A DNA stretch of 36,718 nt. It comes from Bacteroidaceae bacterium (lineage in GTDB: Bacteria > Bacteroidota > Bacteroidia > Bacteroidales > Bacteroidaceae). The translations under genes and the position numbers were made by a program. The stretch covers positions 1 through 36,718 of the forward strand of contig JAFUVM010000077.1 of NCBI GenBank assembly GCA_017483665.1, given 5' to 3'. The notes below the pieces were generated by a model. It did not search any database. It was given only the letters and a program-made list of their open reading frames with translations, and had not been told where the DNA came from. Shown piece by piece: positions 15,261 through 24,070 of this stretch (its first letter is position 1; the number at the start of each line of letters is the position of its first letter).

Positions 15261-16154
15261 ATGAAACGCAGAACATTCCTCCGCAGCACATTGGCAGGCG
15301 CAGCCATTCTCGCCTCCCCTACCCTGGCCTTGGCAAAGGCTGAAGAGGCCGGCAAGCCGCAGAAAAAGAACTCTACCATCAAGCCGACTGCCGGCGAAGA
15401 CCTCTTCCACCTGGGCATGGCGGGCTATACTTTCAACAAGTTCGACCTGGACCGTACGCTCGCATTCATGAAGAAAATCGACGTACACTACCTTTGCATC
15501 AAGGACTTCCACCTGCCGCTCGACGCGGACGAGGCGCAGATAGCAGCCTTCAAGCAGAAGCTTGCCGACGCGGACGTCGTGGGCTATGGCGTCGGACCTA
15601 TCTATATGAAGGACGTCGCAGCCGTGGACCGCGCCTTTGCCTACGCACAGCGAGTAGGCGTCAAGCTCGTCGTGGGCGTGCCCGGCGTATGGGGCGACAC
15701 GGCTCCGAACTACGAGGTTCTGAACCGCATGGAACAGAAAGTGCGCGAGACGGACATTCGTCTGGCTATCCATCTGCACGGCCCCGACCTGTCGCTCTAC
15801 CCGGATGCCACCTCCATCTGGCAGGACGTGAAGGACCGCGACGCACGCATGGGCATCTGCCTCGACATCGGTCACAACCTGCGCTACGGCAGCGATTCCA
15901 TCCGCGACCTGAAGCGCTACGCATCGCGCGTCTTCGACATTCACCTCAAGGACGTCACGGCTCCGACGAAGGCAGGGCATGCCATCGAGCTCGGTCGCGG
16001 CATCATCGACTTCCCGGCCTTCATCAAGATGCTCCGGAAGGTGGGCTACAAGGGGTCTGTCAGCCTGGAGTACGAGAAGGACATGACCGATCCGTTCATC
16101 GGCATCGCCGAGAGTGTGGGCTACTTCAAAGCGGTGCAGTACGCCACACGCTAA
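15261..16154 (+). CDS. Secreted sugar phosphate isomerase/epimerase-like TIM barrel (AP endonuclease 2 superfamily)
   Basis: From the ATG at 15261 the product is 297 residues with a twin-arginine-type leader (MKRRTFLRSTLAGAAILASP). The body has the xylose-isomerase-like TIM-barrel signatures. These are LGMAGYTFNKFDLDRTLAFM near the start, LAIHLHGPD, MGICLDIGHNLRYG, RVFDIHLKDV and SVSLEYEKDMTDP. The acidic and histidine residues in these strands normally bind the catalytic metal. Members interconvert or cleave sugars, and the exact reaction is unknown. It is a single gene whose end lies 19 bases from the convergent nucleotidyltransferase gene. Confidence 0.88.
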   Translation: MKRRTFLRSTLAGAAILASPTLALAKAEEAGKPQKKNSTIKPTAGEDLFHLGMAGYTFNKFDLDRTLAFMKKIDVHYLCIKDFHLPLDADEAQIAAFKQKLADADVVGYGVGPIYMKDVAAVDRAFAYAQRVGVKLVVGVPGVWGDTAPNYEVLNRMEQKVRETDIRLAIHLHGPDLSLYPDATSIWQDVKDRDARMGICLDIGHNLRYGSDSIRDLKRYASRVFDIHLKDVTAPTKAGHAIELGRGIIDFPAFIKMLRKVGYKGSVSLEYEKDMTDPFIGIAESVGYFKAVQYATR

Positions 16155-16173
16155 GCTCCGACAGGCAGAACGA

Positions 16174-16503
16174 CTAAAGCTTCACGGGCACCCAACGTCC
16201 GTCGACAAGCTCTTCCAAACCGCCGCTCAGGTCTATCTCCACGCCACCGACGAGGTAGAACGAGCGGCGGCTTCTGTACTTGCCGCTTTCTGCCACCTGC
16301 CGCTCCACGCGATACGGGGCCAGAAGCTGTTCCGCGCGGACGGCTCCCTCGAGCGAAAGCATCACATCCAGGTCGTGCGGCTTGCGCGAAGAACGCCCGT
16401 CGAGCCACGCCGCAGCCGACCCGAAGACCTTCCAGTCCGCGTCGGCCTCGTCCAGGAGGGGCGCGATGATGTCGAGAGCTTGCCGGAGCTGTTTCTTTGT
16501 CAT
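16174..16503 (-). CDS. Small nucleotidyltransferase-fold protein
   Basis: The 109-residue protein matches the minimal nucleotidyltransferase pattern: hydrophobic-Gly-Ser (VFGS, 26-29), Asp44 and Asp46 in HDLDVML, and a third acidic strand residue Asp91 in VEIDLSGG. These three acids bind the metals in the superfamily that includes MNT antitoxins and aminoglycoside nucleotidyltransferases. No HEPN partner or other substrate domain lies beside it, so the role is unknown. The spacer upstream carries three 22-base units before the TPR gene. Confidence 0.65.
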   Translation of the reverse strand: MTKKQLRQALDIIAPLLDEADADWKVFGSAAAWLDGRSSRKPHDLDVMLSLEGAVRAEQLLAPYRVERQVAESGKYRSRRSFYLVGGVEIDLSGGLEELVDGRWVPVKL

Positions 16504-16540
16504 CGTTGGGAAAATTGAAGAACTGAGAGAGATGGATTAA

Positions 16541-16595
16541 GACTGAACGTGGGATGTTTTCTGACTTAACGTGCAAAACATTCGGACTTTCGCTA
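16541..16595. repeat. Short 22-base array (array 5) between the TPR and nucleotidyltransferase genes
   Basis: GACTGAACGTGGG (16541), GACTTAACGTGCA (16563) and GACTTTCGCTA (16585) start exactly 22 bases apart. The last unit runs into the TPR stop codon at 16593. In the reverse sense the core reads CACGTTAAGTC, close to the ACACGTTAAGTTTGCCGAC of array 2. Confidence 0.65.
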
Positions 16596-17474
16596 CTTTT
16601 TGAGATTCAGGAACGGGGCAACCTGCTCTTGTGTTGCGCCCAGACGGATGGCCGTGCGGCAGTCCTGGCGGGCGAGGTCCCTTTTCTTCATGGCGAGATA
16701 GAGCGAGGCACGGGTGATGTAGCAATCAGGATTCTCCGGTTCCAGCTCGATGGCTTTCTTCACGTCCTGCATGGCGCGTTCGTACTCTTTGCGTTTCTCG
16801 TAGAGGCCGCACCTTGCCAGATAGTGGCGGGCGTGCGTGGGAAAGAACAGAATAAGGGAGTTCAACTGCTCCATCGCCTCGTGCGGACGGTTGTCTTTGC
16901 TGTTGAGGATAGCCAGACCCAAACGTGCATCCTCGTGCATCGGATTGATTTCCAACAGCTGTTCGTAGTCGGCGCGGGCCTCTTTGTTGCGTCGCTGACG
17001 GGCGAAGACATAGGCGCGGAAGAAGAGAGCCTCCTCCTGATTGGGCGAAAGAGTGAGCACTTCGCTGTAGTCAGCCAGGGCGCGTGCATCGTCGCCGCGT
17101 TGCAGATAGAGCGAAGCCCTGCTCAGGTAGAGCGCTTCGAGCGAGGACTTCTGTTCGTCCTTCAACGTCGCATGCCGGAGAAGCACGATGCCCGAGTTGT
17201 AGGCATCAAGTGCGCGGTCGTCCTGTCCCTTGCGTTGACGAATCTCCCCCAGGTAGCGGTAGAGGACGGCATTCGACTCTCTTCCGGGGTCGAGCTTGAG
17301 GGTCTGCTGTATCAGGTCCTCGGCCTTCTGCAGCGAGTCGGCTGCCAGGGCATCGATGACGGCGCGGGCATTCTCTTCGTACGTCTGGGCATAAACGCAA
17401 CTGCCTCCGTGCCTTCCCCCGGGAAAGAGGGAAAGCAGGAGGCAGAGAATGAGTATTCTTACTTCAAACGTCAT
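16593..17474 (-). CDS. Secreted tetratricopeptide repeat protein
   Basis: I chose the ATG at 17474 (MTFEVRILILCLLLSLFPGG, a signal peptide) rather than the one six codons upstream. The 293-residue body has at least six tetratricopeptide-like repeats, with recurring W/L-G-Y-A-P positions. Examples are RALADYSEVLTLSPNQEEAL, ARADYEQLLEINPMHEDARL and AMQDVKKAIELEPENPDCYI. Such proteins act as periplasmic scaffolds; no partner is evident. It lies 45 bases after purA and may be the last gene of the fur-purA transcript. Confidence 0.85.
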   Translation of the reverse strand: MTFEVRILILCLLLSLFPGGRHGGSCVYAQTYEENARAVIDALAADSLQKAEDLIQQTLKLDPGRESNAVLYRYLGEIRQRKGQDDRALDAYNSGIVLLRHATLKDEQKSSLEALYLSRASLYLQRGDDARALADYSEVLTLSPNQEEALFFRAYVFARQRRNKEARADYEQLLEINPMHEDARLGLAILNSKDNRPHEAMEQLNSLILFFPTHARHYLARCGLYEKRKEYERAMQDVKKAIELEPENPDCYITRASLYLAMKKRDLARQDCRTAIRLGATQEQVAPFLNLKK

Positions 17475-17519
17475 GGTGCGTAGCTGTGGCACGTGCCTTG
17501 GGAAGGGGAGCCCGGAGCC

Positions 17520-18788
<1,269 letters not shown>

Positions 18789-18791
18789 ATT

Positions 18792-19292
18792 CTATGACTT
18801 CTCCTGTTTTCTTGTTTTCTGTTGTTTCTTGATTTGATGGCTCTTTCTTGCCTGACATTTGCGACAGAGTCCGTGGATGTAGACAATGGTGTCCTCGCGA
18901 CTGAAGTAGCGGACGCGCAGGTTCTGCAAGGCGAGCTTGGCCGTGCCCACCGAGACGCGGGTGATGGTGCCGCACTGACGGCAGATGGTGTATGCCTTGG
19001 GATTGGCATCGACGCGCAGTTCGTAGTGTGCGGCGGTGGCCAGCATGTGCTTGATGACGATGCCTGCGTCGGAGAGCATCTCCATCGTGTTGAAGAGCGT
19101 GGCGCGGCTCACCTGGAACTTGGCATGCTCGCGCATAAGTCCGGCCAGCTCGTCGATGGTGAAGATGCCGTCGGCCATTTCCACTACGCGCAGCACTTCG
19201 TAGCGCTCGGGGGTCTTGCGCATGACTCTCTGCTCCATGTAGCGTGTCAGTTGCTCACGTGCGGATAGTACGGGCTCTTGTTTGTTGTTCAT
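18792..19292 (-). CDS. fur: Fur family metal-responsive transcriptional regulator
   Basis: The 166-residue product from the ATG at 19292 has an N-terminal winged helix (TPERYEVLRVVEMADGIFTI, VSRATLFNTMEMLSDAGIV). The C-terminal half has two CxxC pairs (CRQC and CRKC) for structural zinc and YFSREDTIVYIHG in the dimer domain. A promoter box at 19303-19310 rules out the longer frame to 19313 and leaves almost no leader. Which metal it senses is not clear from the residues seen. The Lys/Gln-rich tail after CRKC (QARKSHQIKKQQKTRKQE) is long and basic. Confidence 0.93.
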   Translation of the reverse strand: MNNKQEPVLSAREQLTRYMEQRVMRKTPERYEVLRVVEMADGIFTIDELAGLMREHAKFQVSRATLFNTMEMLSDAGIVIKHMLATAAHYELRVDANPKAYTICRQCGTITRVSVGTAKLALQNLRVRYFSREDTIVYIHGLCRKCQARKSHQIKKQQKTRKQEKS

Positions 19293-19302
19293 AACCAAAG
19301 TG

Positions 19303-19310
19303 CAAAGGTA
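19303..19310 (-). promoter_or_regulatory. -7 promoter box for fur-purA, almost leaderless
   Basis: TACCTTTG on the minus strand ends only 10 bases before the fur ATG, so the transcript should start within a few bases of the start codon. Confidence 0.6.
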
Positions 19311-19346
19311 CAAAAAAAAGGAGAATGAAGCGAGAAGAATGCAGAA

Positions 19347-19886
19347 TTATTTTCTGTTGAGTGCATCTTTGAGCGCAAGGATGGCTTTCCGGAGGTGAAG
19401 ATTGGCGGAAGGCTGCATCTTTGTCAGGCATTCGGCGACGTCTTTTTCCTCTTCGGCTGTGAGTTCCGCTCCGCGCAGAAGCAGGTGGCGCAGGCAGAGG
19501 CAGGCACAAGTGGCCGGCAGGGGCTTTTCCTGCGCAAGCCAGGAAAGGCTGAGGGTCTTTGCATCCGACGTTTCGGGCAGGAGCATCATCGCCATCACCT
19601 GTGCTTCTTCGGCAGTCTTCAAGGTCTCGGCCCAGCGGTTGGCGGTCTCGACGGAGAAGTCTTCCGCAGGCATGAGCATGATGGCAAGCAGGCGGGTCTC
19701 GCGGATGCTCTGCTGCCAGAGCTGCCGGGCGAGGTCGGCATCGCGGGGGAACTCGTCGGCAATACTGCGCAGCCGCGGCAGTTCGGTGCCGAAGATGAGG
19801 TGGAAGGGCATGCCGGCCTCCCTCATTCGGGCGGACAGGATGCCGTTCATGCTGGCGCGTAGTTCCTTTTTTATCTCGTTGATCAT
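19347..19886 (-). CDS. HEAT-repeat protein of the AlkD-like DNA alkylation repair type
   Basis: I chose the ATG at 19886 (MINEIKKELRASMNGILSAR); the open frame extends further upstream only by reading through a 22-base repeat array. The 179-residue protein is all-helical, with HEAT-like repeats such as ADLARQLWQQSIRETRLLAI and DFSVETANRWAETLKTAEEA. This resembles short AlkD-like proteins of Bacteroidetes. Catalytic residues of AlkD (Trp, Asp, Arg around the lesion) could not be confirmed, so DNA glycosylase activity is uncertain. No neighbour suggests a pathway. Confidence 0.7.
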   Translation of the reverse strand: MINEIKKELRASMNGILSARMREAGMPFHLIFGTELPRLRSIADEFPRDADLARQLWQQSIRETRLLAIMLMPAEDFSVETANRWAETLKTAEEAQVMAMMLLPETSDAKTLSLSWLAQEKPLPATCACLCLRHLLLRGAELTAEEEKDVAECLTKMQPSANLHLRKAILALKDALNRK

Positions 19887-19921
19887 TGACGTTTCGCGTT
19901 TCGTTGTTCTAAGACCTCCGT

Positions 19922-20110
19922 GCGCTTCCGGAATAAGCGCGAGGCGCTTCTGAAATAAGCACGAGGCGCTTCCGAAATAAGCACGAGGCGCTTCCGGAAT
20001 AAGCGCGAGGCGCTTCTGGAATAGGCACGTGTCGCCGGGACTTTTATCACGCGTTGCTATGACTTCAGGCACGTGTCGCAGAGACTTTTACCACGTGTGT
20101 CTGTTCACGG
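19922..20110. repeat. Composite 22-base array (array 6), reverse-oriented relative of array 1
   Basis: Eight full 22-base units plus part of a ninth. Units 1-5 (19922-20031) are GCGCTTCCGGAATAAGCGC type, the reverse complement of array 1. Units 6-8 (20032-20097) switch to TCGCAGAGACTTTTACCACG type. Each unit ends in CGAG, CACGAG, CACGTG or CACGCG at the same phase, so the switch of filler sequence did not disturb the 22-base register. The array fills the spacer between the DPP III stop and the HEAT gene start. Confidence 0.88.
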
Positions 20111-20133
20111 AGACCTTAGTTTTTGTTCCTCAG

Positions 20134-22107
20134 TCAGAGTGCTTTCAGTCCGTTATACTGTCGGCTGTAGCGGAGCATCTGTTCGTCGTACGCCTCGTCG
20201 TAGCTGATGCTGACGTCCGTAACGGAGCCCGCCGCATCGCGAACCAGCGTGTAGCGGGGATTGACGAACCCCTTGTAGAGGGCAATATCGAGCTTGCGAT
20301 AGCGCTGGCGTATCTCGCTGTGCAGCTGTGCATCGAGCTTGATGCCGTACTGTTCCACGAGCTGCCGGGCGGCTTCGTAGTCGCCTTCGCTCTTGATGCG
20401 CTGCACCTCGGCCAGCAGTTCGCCGAATGCCTGCCGCAGCCGGGCATAGTCGTACACGGCTACGTAGTGCTTCCCGTCCCGCTCCACGATGCCGACCGCC
20501 TCGGGGTAATGGGCGAGCGTCCACCTGGAGATAAGGGCGCGGTTGCGCATGTGCGCTTCCTCTATCTGGTCTCCCTCCTCGATGCGGACCATCTGCGTCA
20601 GCAGTCCGTTGAGCAAGTAGCTGTAGTATTGCGACTTGTAGGCCTCATCATCGGGCAGCAGACCCAACTCGACGAGCTTCGGGTCGGCGATGTAATAGAG
20701 TCCGAAGAGGTCGGCACGCGCCTCTTCTATCGTGCTTCCGTAGGCACGAAGGACATCGGCATCCACGCCCGGCAGGAGCTGTCCGCTGCCGTGGCCGAGG
20801 CATTCGTGCAGGTCGGTGTGCAGGTCGTCGCACAGGTCGCCATACGTATCGAGCAGCTGGCACGTTGCTTCGTCGATGACGAACTCCTGCCGCATGCCGC
20901 TCCCTCGGGCAGCCTCGTTGTAGGCACGCGTCAGGTTGGCTATGGTCACGCTCTTGCTTCCGTGCTCTGCCCTAATCCAGTTGCTGTTGGGCAGGTTAAT
21001 GCCGATGGCGCTGGCAGGATAGAGGTCGCCGCCCAGCATCGCGGCACTAATCACCTTGGCGCTCACGCCGCGGCACTCCTTCTTGCGGAAGCGGGGGTCG
21101 ACGGGCGAGTGGTCCTCGAACCATTGGGCGTTGTCGCTCAACGCCTTGGCACGTCGGGTGGCCTCGTGGTCGACGATGTTGACGTAGCCTTCCCAACTGG
21201 CCTTCAGCCCGAGCGGGTCGCCATAGACCTCGATGAAGCCGTTGGTGAAGTCCACCTCGCCCTCGGTCTCCTGTACCCAAAGGATGCAGTATTCGTCGAA
21301 CGTCCGCAGGTCGCCGCTGCGATAGAACGAGACGAGCGCGTCGATGACGGCTTGCTGCCGCTCGTTCTCGGCATAGGGCCGGGCCTGAAGGAGGGCGTCG
21401 CAGATGCGGTCGATGGCCTCGCCGTAGAGTCCGCCGCTGCGCCACACGTTCTCGCAGAGAGTGCCGTCGGCGGCTCGTTCCAATCGGCTGTTCATGCCCA
21501 GCATGGGCGGACGGCAAGGGTCGGACTTTTGCTTCAGGTCGGCATAGAAGGCCTCAGCTTCGGCCTGCGTGATGTCTTCGGCGTAATAATTGCACGAGGA
21601 GGTGAGCAAGAGGTCCTCGCCGTCGGCAGTATTCACGCGCCGCGGCATCACTTCGGGACGGAAGATGACGTCCGCCAGCCGCTCGGCAAGCAGCTTCGGC
21701 GTCTCGTCCGGACGGAGCGGAAGCAGGGAGGCATCGAGCTTCCCGACTTCGCGAAGGAAGAACGCGCGGCTGAACTCCGGCACGAACTTCAGGCAGCTGT
21801 AGTGATGGTGAATGCCGCTGGAGAACCAGACACGCTTCATGTAGACAGAAAAGGCCTGCCAGTCGGCACAATCCTTCGGGCCGTCGTAGTTCACATAGAC
21901 TGCCTCCAGCGTTTGCCGAAGTTGAAGTCCACAGGGACAGTTCTGCTGCCACAGGATGTCGCGCCCCCACAGAGCGGCCTCGGCCAGATAGAAAATCAGA
22001 AGCTTCTGCCTGAGGGGCAGGCTCTCAAAGCCCGGCACCCCGTAGCGAAGCAGCTGCAGGTCCGCAAAGCGCTCCTGCAGCACAGAGGAAGGGTAAGCCT
22101 GGGTCAT
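20134..22107 (-). CDS. Dipeptidyl-peptidase III (peptidase family M49)
   Basis: Length is 657 residues. The zinc motif HECLGH at 434-439 (His434, Glu435, His439) and EEARAD from 461 (Glu462 as third ligand) are the M49 signatures, with GSGQLLPGVDADV following. The enzyme removes dipeptides from the N-terminus of short peptides. Unlike many Bacteroides members it has no signal peptide or lipobox (start MTQAYPSSVLQERFADLQLL), so it is probably cytosolic. The ATG overlaps the stop codon of the upstream AraC-type gene (ATGA overlap), indicating coupled translation. Confidence 0.95.
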   Translation of the reverse strand: MTQAYPSSVLQERFADLQLLRYGVPGFESLPLRQKLLIFYLAEAALWGRDILWQQNCPCGLQLRQTLEAVYVNYDGPKDCADWQAFSVYMKRVWFSSGIHHHYSCLKFVPEFSRAFFLREVGKLDASLLPLRPDETPKLLAERLADVIFRPEVMPRRVNTADGEDLLLTSSCNYYAEDITQAEAEAFYADLKQKSDPCRPPMLGMNSRLERAADGTLCENVWRSGGLYGEAIDRICDALLQARPYAENERQQAVIDALVSFYRSGDLRTFDEYCILWVQETEGEVDFTNGFIEVYGDPLGLKASWEGYVNIVDHEATRRAKALSDNAQWFEDHSPVDPRFRKKECRGVSAKVISAAMLGGDLYPASAIGINLPNSNWIRAEHGSKSVTIANLTRAYNEAARGSGMRQEFVIDEATCQLLDTYGDLCDDLHTDLHECLGHGSGQLLPGVDADVLRAYGSTIEEARADLFGLYYIADPKLVELGLLPDDEAYKSQYYSYLLNGLLTQMVRIEEGDQIEEAHMRNRALISRWTLAHYPEAVGIVERDGKHYVAVYDYARLRQAFGELLAEVQRIKSEGDYEAARQLVEQYGIKLDAQLHSEIRQRYRKLDIALYKGFVNPRYTLVRDAAGSVTDVSISYDEAYDEQMLRYSRQYNGLKAL

Positions 22108-22562
22108 TCCTCTTCCTCAACCTCGGCCATTTCCTTTCGGCGTGCGACTCGATACTCACGCGGAGTCATTCCGGTGATCCGGTTGAAGTCGGCATAGAAG
22201 CTTTGGCGTGTGGTGTACCCCACATTGATGGCAATATCCTCCATCGTCATGTCGTCGAAGTGACTGTCCGTGAGCATGTACATTGCCTCGTGGACACGCA
22301 TGTCGCTGACCAGCTTCGAATAGTTCTGCTGGAAACGCATTCCCACGACGGCACTGATCTGACGCGGGTTGACATTCAGCTCCTCGGCCAGACGCTTTGC
22401 AGAGTAATTCGGGTCGCGGTACTTCTTCTCAATCATGAGCTTCATGATGACCTGCCTGCTGACTTCCTCCACGAATTCCGGGCTCACCCAGCTACGGTAG
22501 GATACCTTGCGAGGCTTTTTCTCCTTCGCAGCTTTCTTCCTTGGTTTGTTCTGCTTGTTCAT
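22104..22562 (-). CDS. AraC-type helix-turn-helix protein without sensor domain
   Basis: The 152-residue protein has a Lys/Arg-rich N-terminus, then an AraC/XylS DNA-binding domain. The first helix-turn-helix is in RLAEELNVNPRQISAVVGMR. The second contains DIAINVGYTTRQSFYADFNR and ends with TGMTPREYR, the family hallmark. No ligand-binding domain is present, as in many stand-alone Bacteroidetes regulators. It overlaps DPP III by four bases, so it may govern or be governed with that peptidase. The acidic tail (EMAEVEEEE) is odd for a DNA-binding protein. Confidence 0.88.
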   Translation of the reverse strand: MNKQNKPRKKAAKEKKPRKVSYRSWVSPEFVEEVSRQVIMKLMIEKKYRDPNYSAKRLAEELNVNPRQISAVVGMRFQQNYSKLVSDMRVHEAMYMLTDSHFDDMTMEDIAINVGYTTRQSFYADFNRITGMTPREYRVARRKEMAEVEEEE

Positions 22563-22605
22563 GTCGATAGTGTTCTTGTTGTTCCCGGAATCGGGTTCCA
22601 GGGAG

Positions 22606-23367
22606 TCATTTGTTTATAATATTAATAAGTAAGTCGGGGTCATTAGTCGTTATGATGTCTATGCCGGGCATTTGTGCAAAGCGCTTGAGGCCCTCTTCTC
22701 CGTCCACGGTCCACACGTTGACCTCCAAGCCGAGCTTCTTGGCTTCCTCGGGCCACTCGGGATGCTTGCCGAAGGCATCCACGCTGTAGTCGATGCCCGT
22801 CCAGCCCTTTTCCTTCACCTCGGCAGGCGTCAGGTCGCCCGACAGATAGGCGACGTGGGCATCAGGCACCAGTTGGTGAATCTTCGCGCAGGCGTTCTTA
22901 CTGAATGAGATATAGTCGGTACGCCCCTCGAGGCCCAGCATCTTGACCAGCTCGACGGAAAGTTCCGAAATCCGTGCATCGCGCTTCGCATCGCGATGGG
23001 GCTTGACCTCCAGCACCAGCCTGCAGTCCGGCCAGCGGGCCGCCTCGGAGAGATACTGTTGCAACGTGGGGATGAACTCGCCGTTCTTCAGCCTTTTGTT
23101 CATGAGCACAGCATAGGTTGTGTCCTCTATGCGTATGCCATCCAACGTTGCATCGTGAAAGACGACGGGCACACCGTCGGCCGTCACCCATACATCAAAC
23201 TCGCTGCCCCAACATCCTATGGCAGCAGCCGCACGAAACGACGCGATGGAGTTCTGGGCACTGCCTTCCGTGCGCCAATAACCGCGGTGCGCCACCACCT
23301 TGGGCTGAGCCATGCAGACAAGCGAGCAGAAGGCAAATATTAACAATTGTATGTGTTTCTTTATCAT
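22606..23367 (-). CDS. Secreted glycerophosphodiester phosphodiesterase
   Basis: From the ATG at 23367 (a TTG one codon earlier is less likely) the 253-residue product has a signal peptide (MIKKHIQLLIFAFCSLVCMAQ) and the GDPD active site. This comprises HRG at 27-29, Glu56 and Asp58 in GSEFDVW, His71 in VVFHD, and LEVKPH in the third strand. The barrel ends in GIDIITTNDPDLL. The enzyme splits glycerophosphodiesters to glycerol-3-phosphate and alcohol in the periplasm, using a divalent metal. A promoter lies upstream, divergent from the TIR-like operon. The last codons form an all-AT run. Confidence 0.93.
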   Translation of the reverse strand: MIKKHIQLLIFAFCSLVCMAQPKVVAHRGYWRTEGSAQNSIASFRAAAAIGCWGSEFDVWVTADGVPVVFHDATLDGIRIEDTTYAVLMNKRLKNGEFIPTLQQYLSEAARWPDCRLVLEVKPHRDAKRDARISELSVELVKMLGLEGRTDYISFSKNACAKIHQLVPDAHVAYLSGDLTPAEVKEKGWTGIDYSVDAFGKHPEWPEEAKKLGLEVNVWTVDGEEGLKRFAQMPGIDIITTNDPDLLINIINK

Positions 23368-23397
23368 CAACTAAGCGTTTTATTGCGTTTACCGCCG

Positions 23398-23428
23398 CAA
23401 AGTTACAAAAAAAACAAAAAGTTACAAA
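23398..23428 (-). promoter_or_regulatory. Promoter of the glycerophosphodiesterase gene
   Basis: Minus-strand TAACTTTG (23398-23405) with TTTG (23425-23428) 19 bases upstream, the canonical spacing. Confidence 0.65.
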
Positions 23429-23462
23429 ATAAACAATAAAAAAATGATTCTTTCGGACTTTT

Positions 23463-23495
23463 CTTGCATTATTTGCAAAATAAATCGTAACTTTG
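23463..23495 (+). promoter_or_regulatory. Promoter of the TIR-like / ATPase / DUF4435 operon
   Basis: TAACTTTG (23488-23495) has CTTG (23463-23466) 21 bases upstream. The leader to the first ATG is about 35 bases. No operator-like inverted repeat was seen beside it. Confidence 0.6.
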
Positions 23496-23536
23496 TCCCT
23501 TACGAGAGCGTTTGAACACACCAAAAAGAACACACC

Positions 23537-24064
23537 ATGAACACAAACAAGACTTACGTTGCATATGATGCCACAGGAGTCCTCGACCACATCAACAGCA
23601 ACTTGCAGACGTTCCAAGAGCTGAAGGCGTGGCAACGTATGAACCCAAACCGCTTCCACTTCCTCAACATGGACGAGATCATCTTCTCCTCCGAGCACGA
23701 TGATTTGGTGGACAGCACCGTCAAGACACACCTGCTGCGACTGATGGCAAAGGCAGACAACCTGTTGGTTCTCGTCTCCAATGTCACAAACGTCGAGAGC
23801 CCCATCCTGAACTGGCAAATCAGTAAGGCCGTGAACCGCTACCATCTGCCCGTCATCATCGCCTACGTGGGCAAAAACCAGCTGGGCGACACCAGCATAG
23901 AGGACAACTGGCACCGGCTGCCCAACAAGATACGCAAGTACATCGGCCGCGACAGCGCCCGCATGGCACACATTCCCCTGACGCAAGACAAGCTGGAACG
24001 TGCACTGGGCACCTTCTCGGTCGGTGCTGCATCCTACCCTTGGAACTCCCAAACCATCTTCTGA
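23537..24064 (+). CDS. TIR-like (DUF1863/ThsB-type) protein, first gene of a three-gene defence-like operon
   Basis: The 175-residue protein starts with a hydrophobic strand ending in aspartate (TYVAYD). It has an acidic loop after FHFLNMDEIIF, then ADNLLVLVSNVTNVESPILN and WQISKAV, and a third strand LPVIIAYVGKN. This order of strands and loops is that of TIR-like domains of the MTH538/ThsB (DUF1863) group. The position where NAD-cleaving TIR domains have Glu (WExxxA) holds Gln94, so catalysis is doubtful. It stands six bases before the ATPase gene. A deoxyribosyltransferase-like Rossmann fold is an alternative. Assignment is by pattern only. Confidence 0.6.
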   Translation: MNTNKTYVAYDATGVLDHINSNLQTFQELKAWQRMNPNRFHFLNMDEIIFSSEHDDLVDSTVKTHLLRLMAKADNLLVLVSNVTNVESPILNWQISKAVNRYHLPVIIAYVGKNQLGDTSIEDNWHRLPNKIRKYIGRDSARMAHIPLTQDKLERALGTFSVGAASYPWNSQTIF

Positions 24065-24070
24065 AGAGAC

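Noticed and set aside
19887-20072. N-terminal extension of the HEAT protein through the repeat array
   Set aside because: The extension has a 22-residue periodic peptide caused by the DNA repeat; the ATG at 19886 fits the family N-terminus.
20029-22197. 722-codon open frame opposite DPP III
   Set aside because: The opposite strand has the complete M49 active site; this frame is a shadow with no motif.
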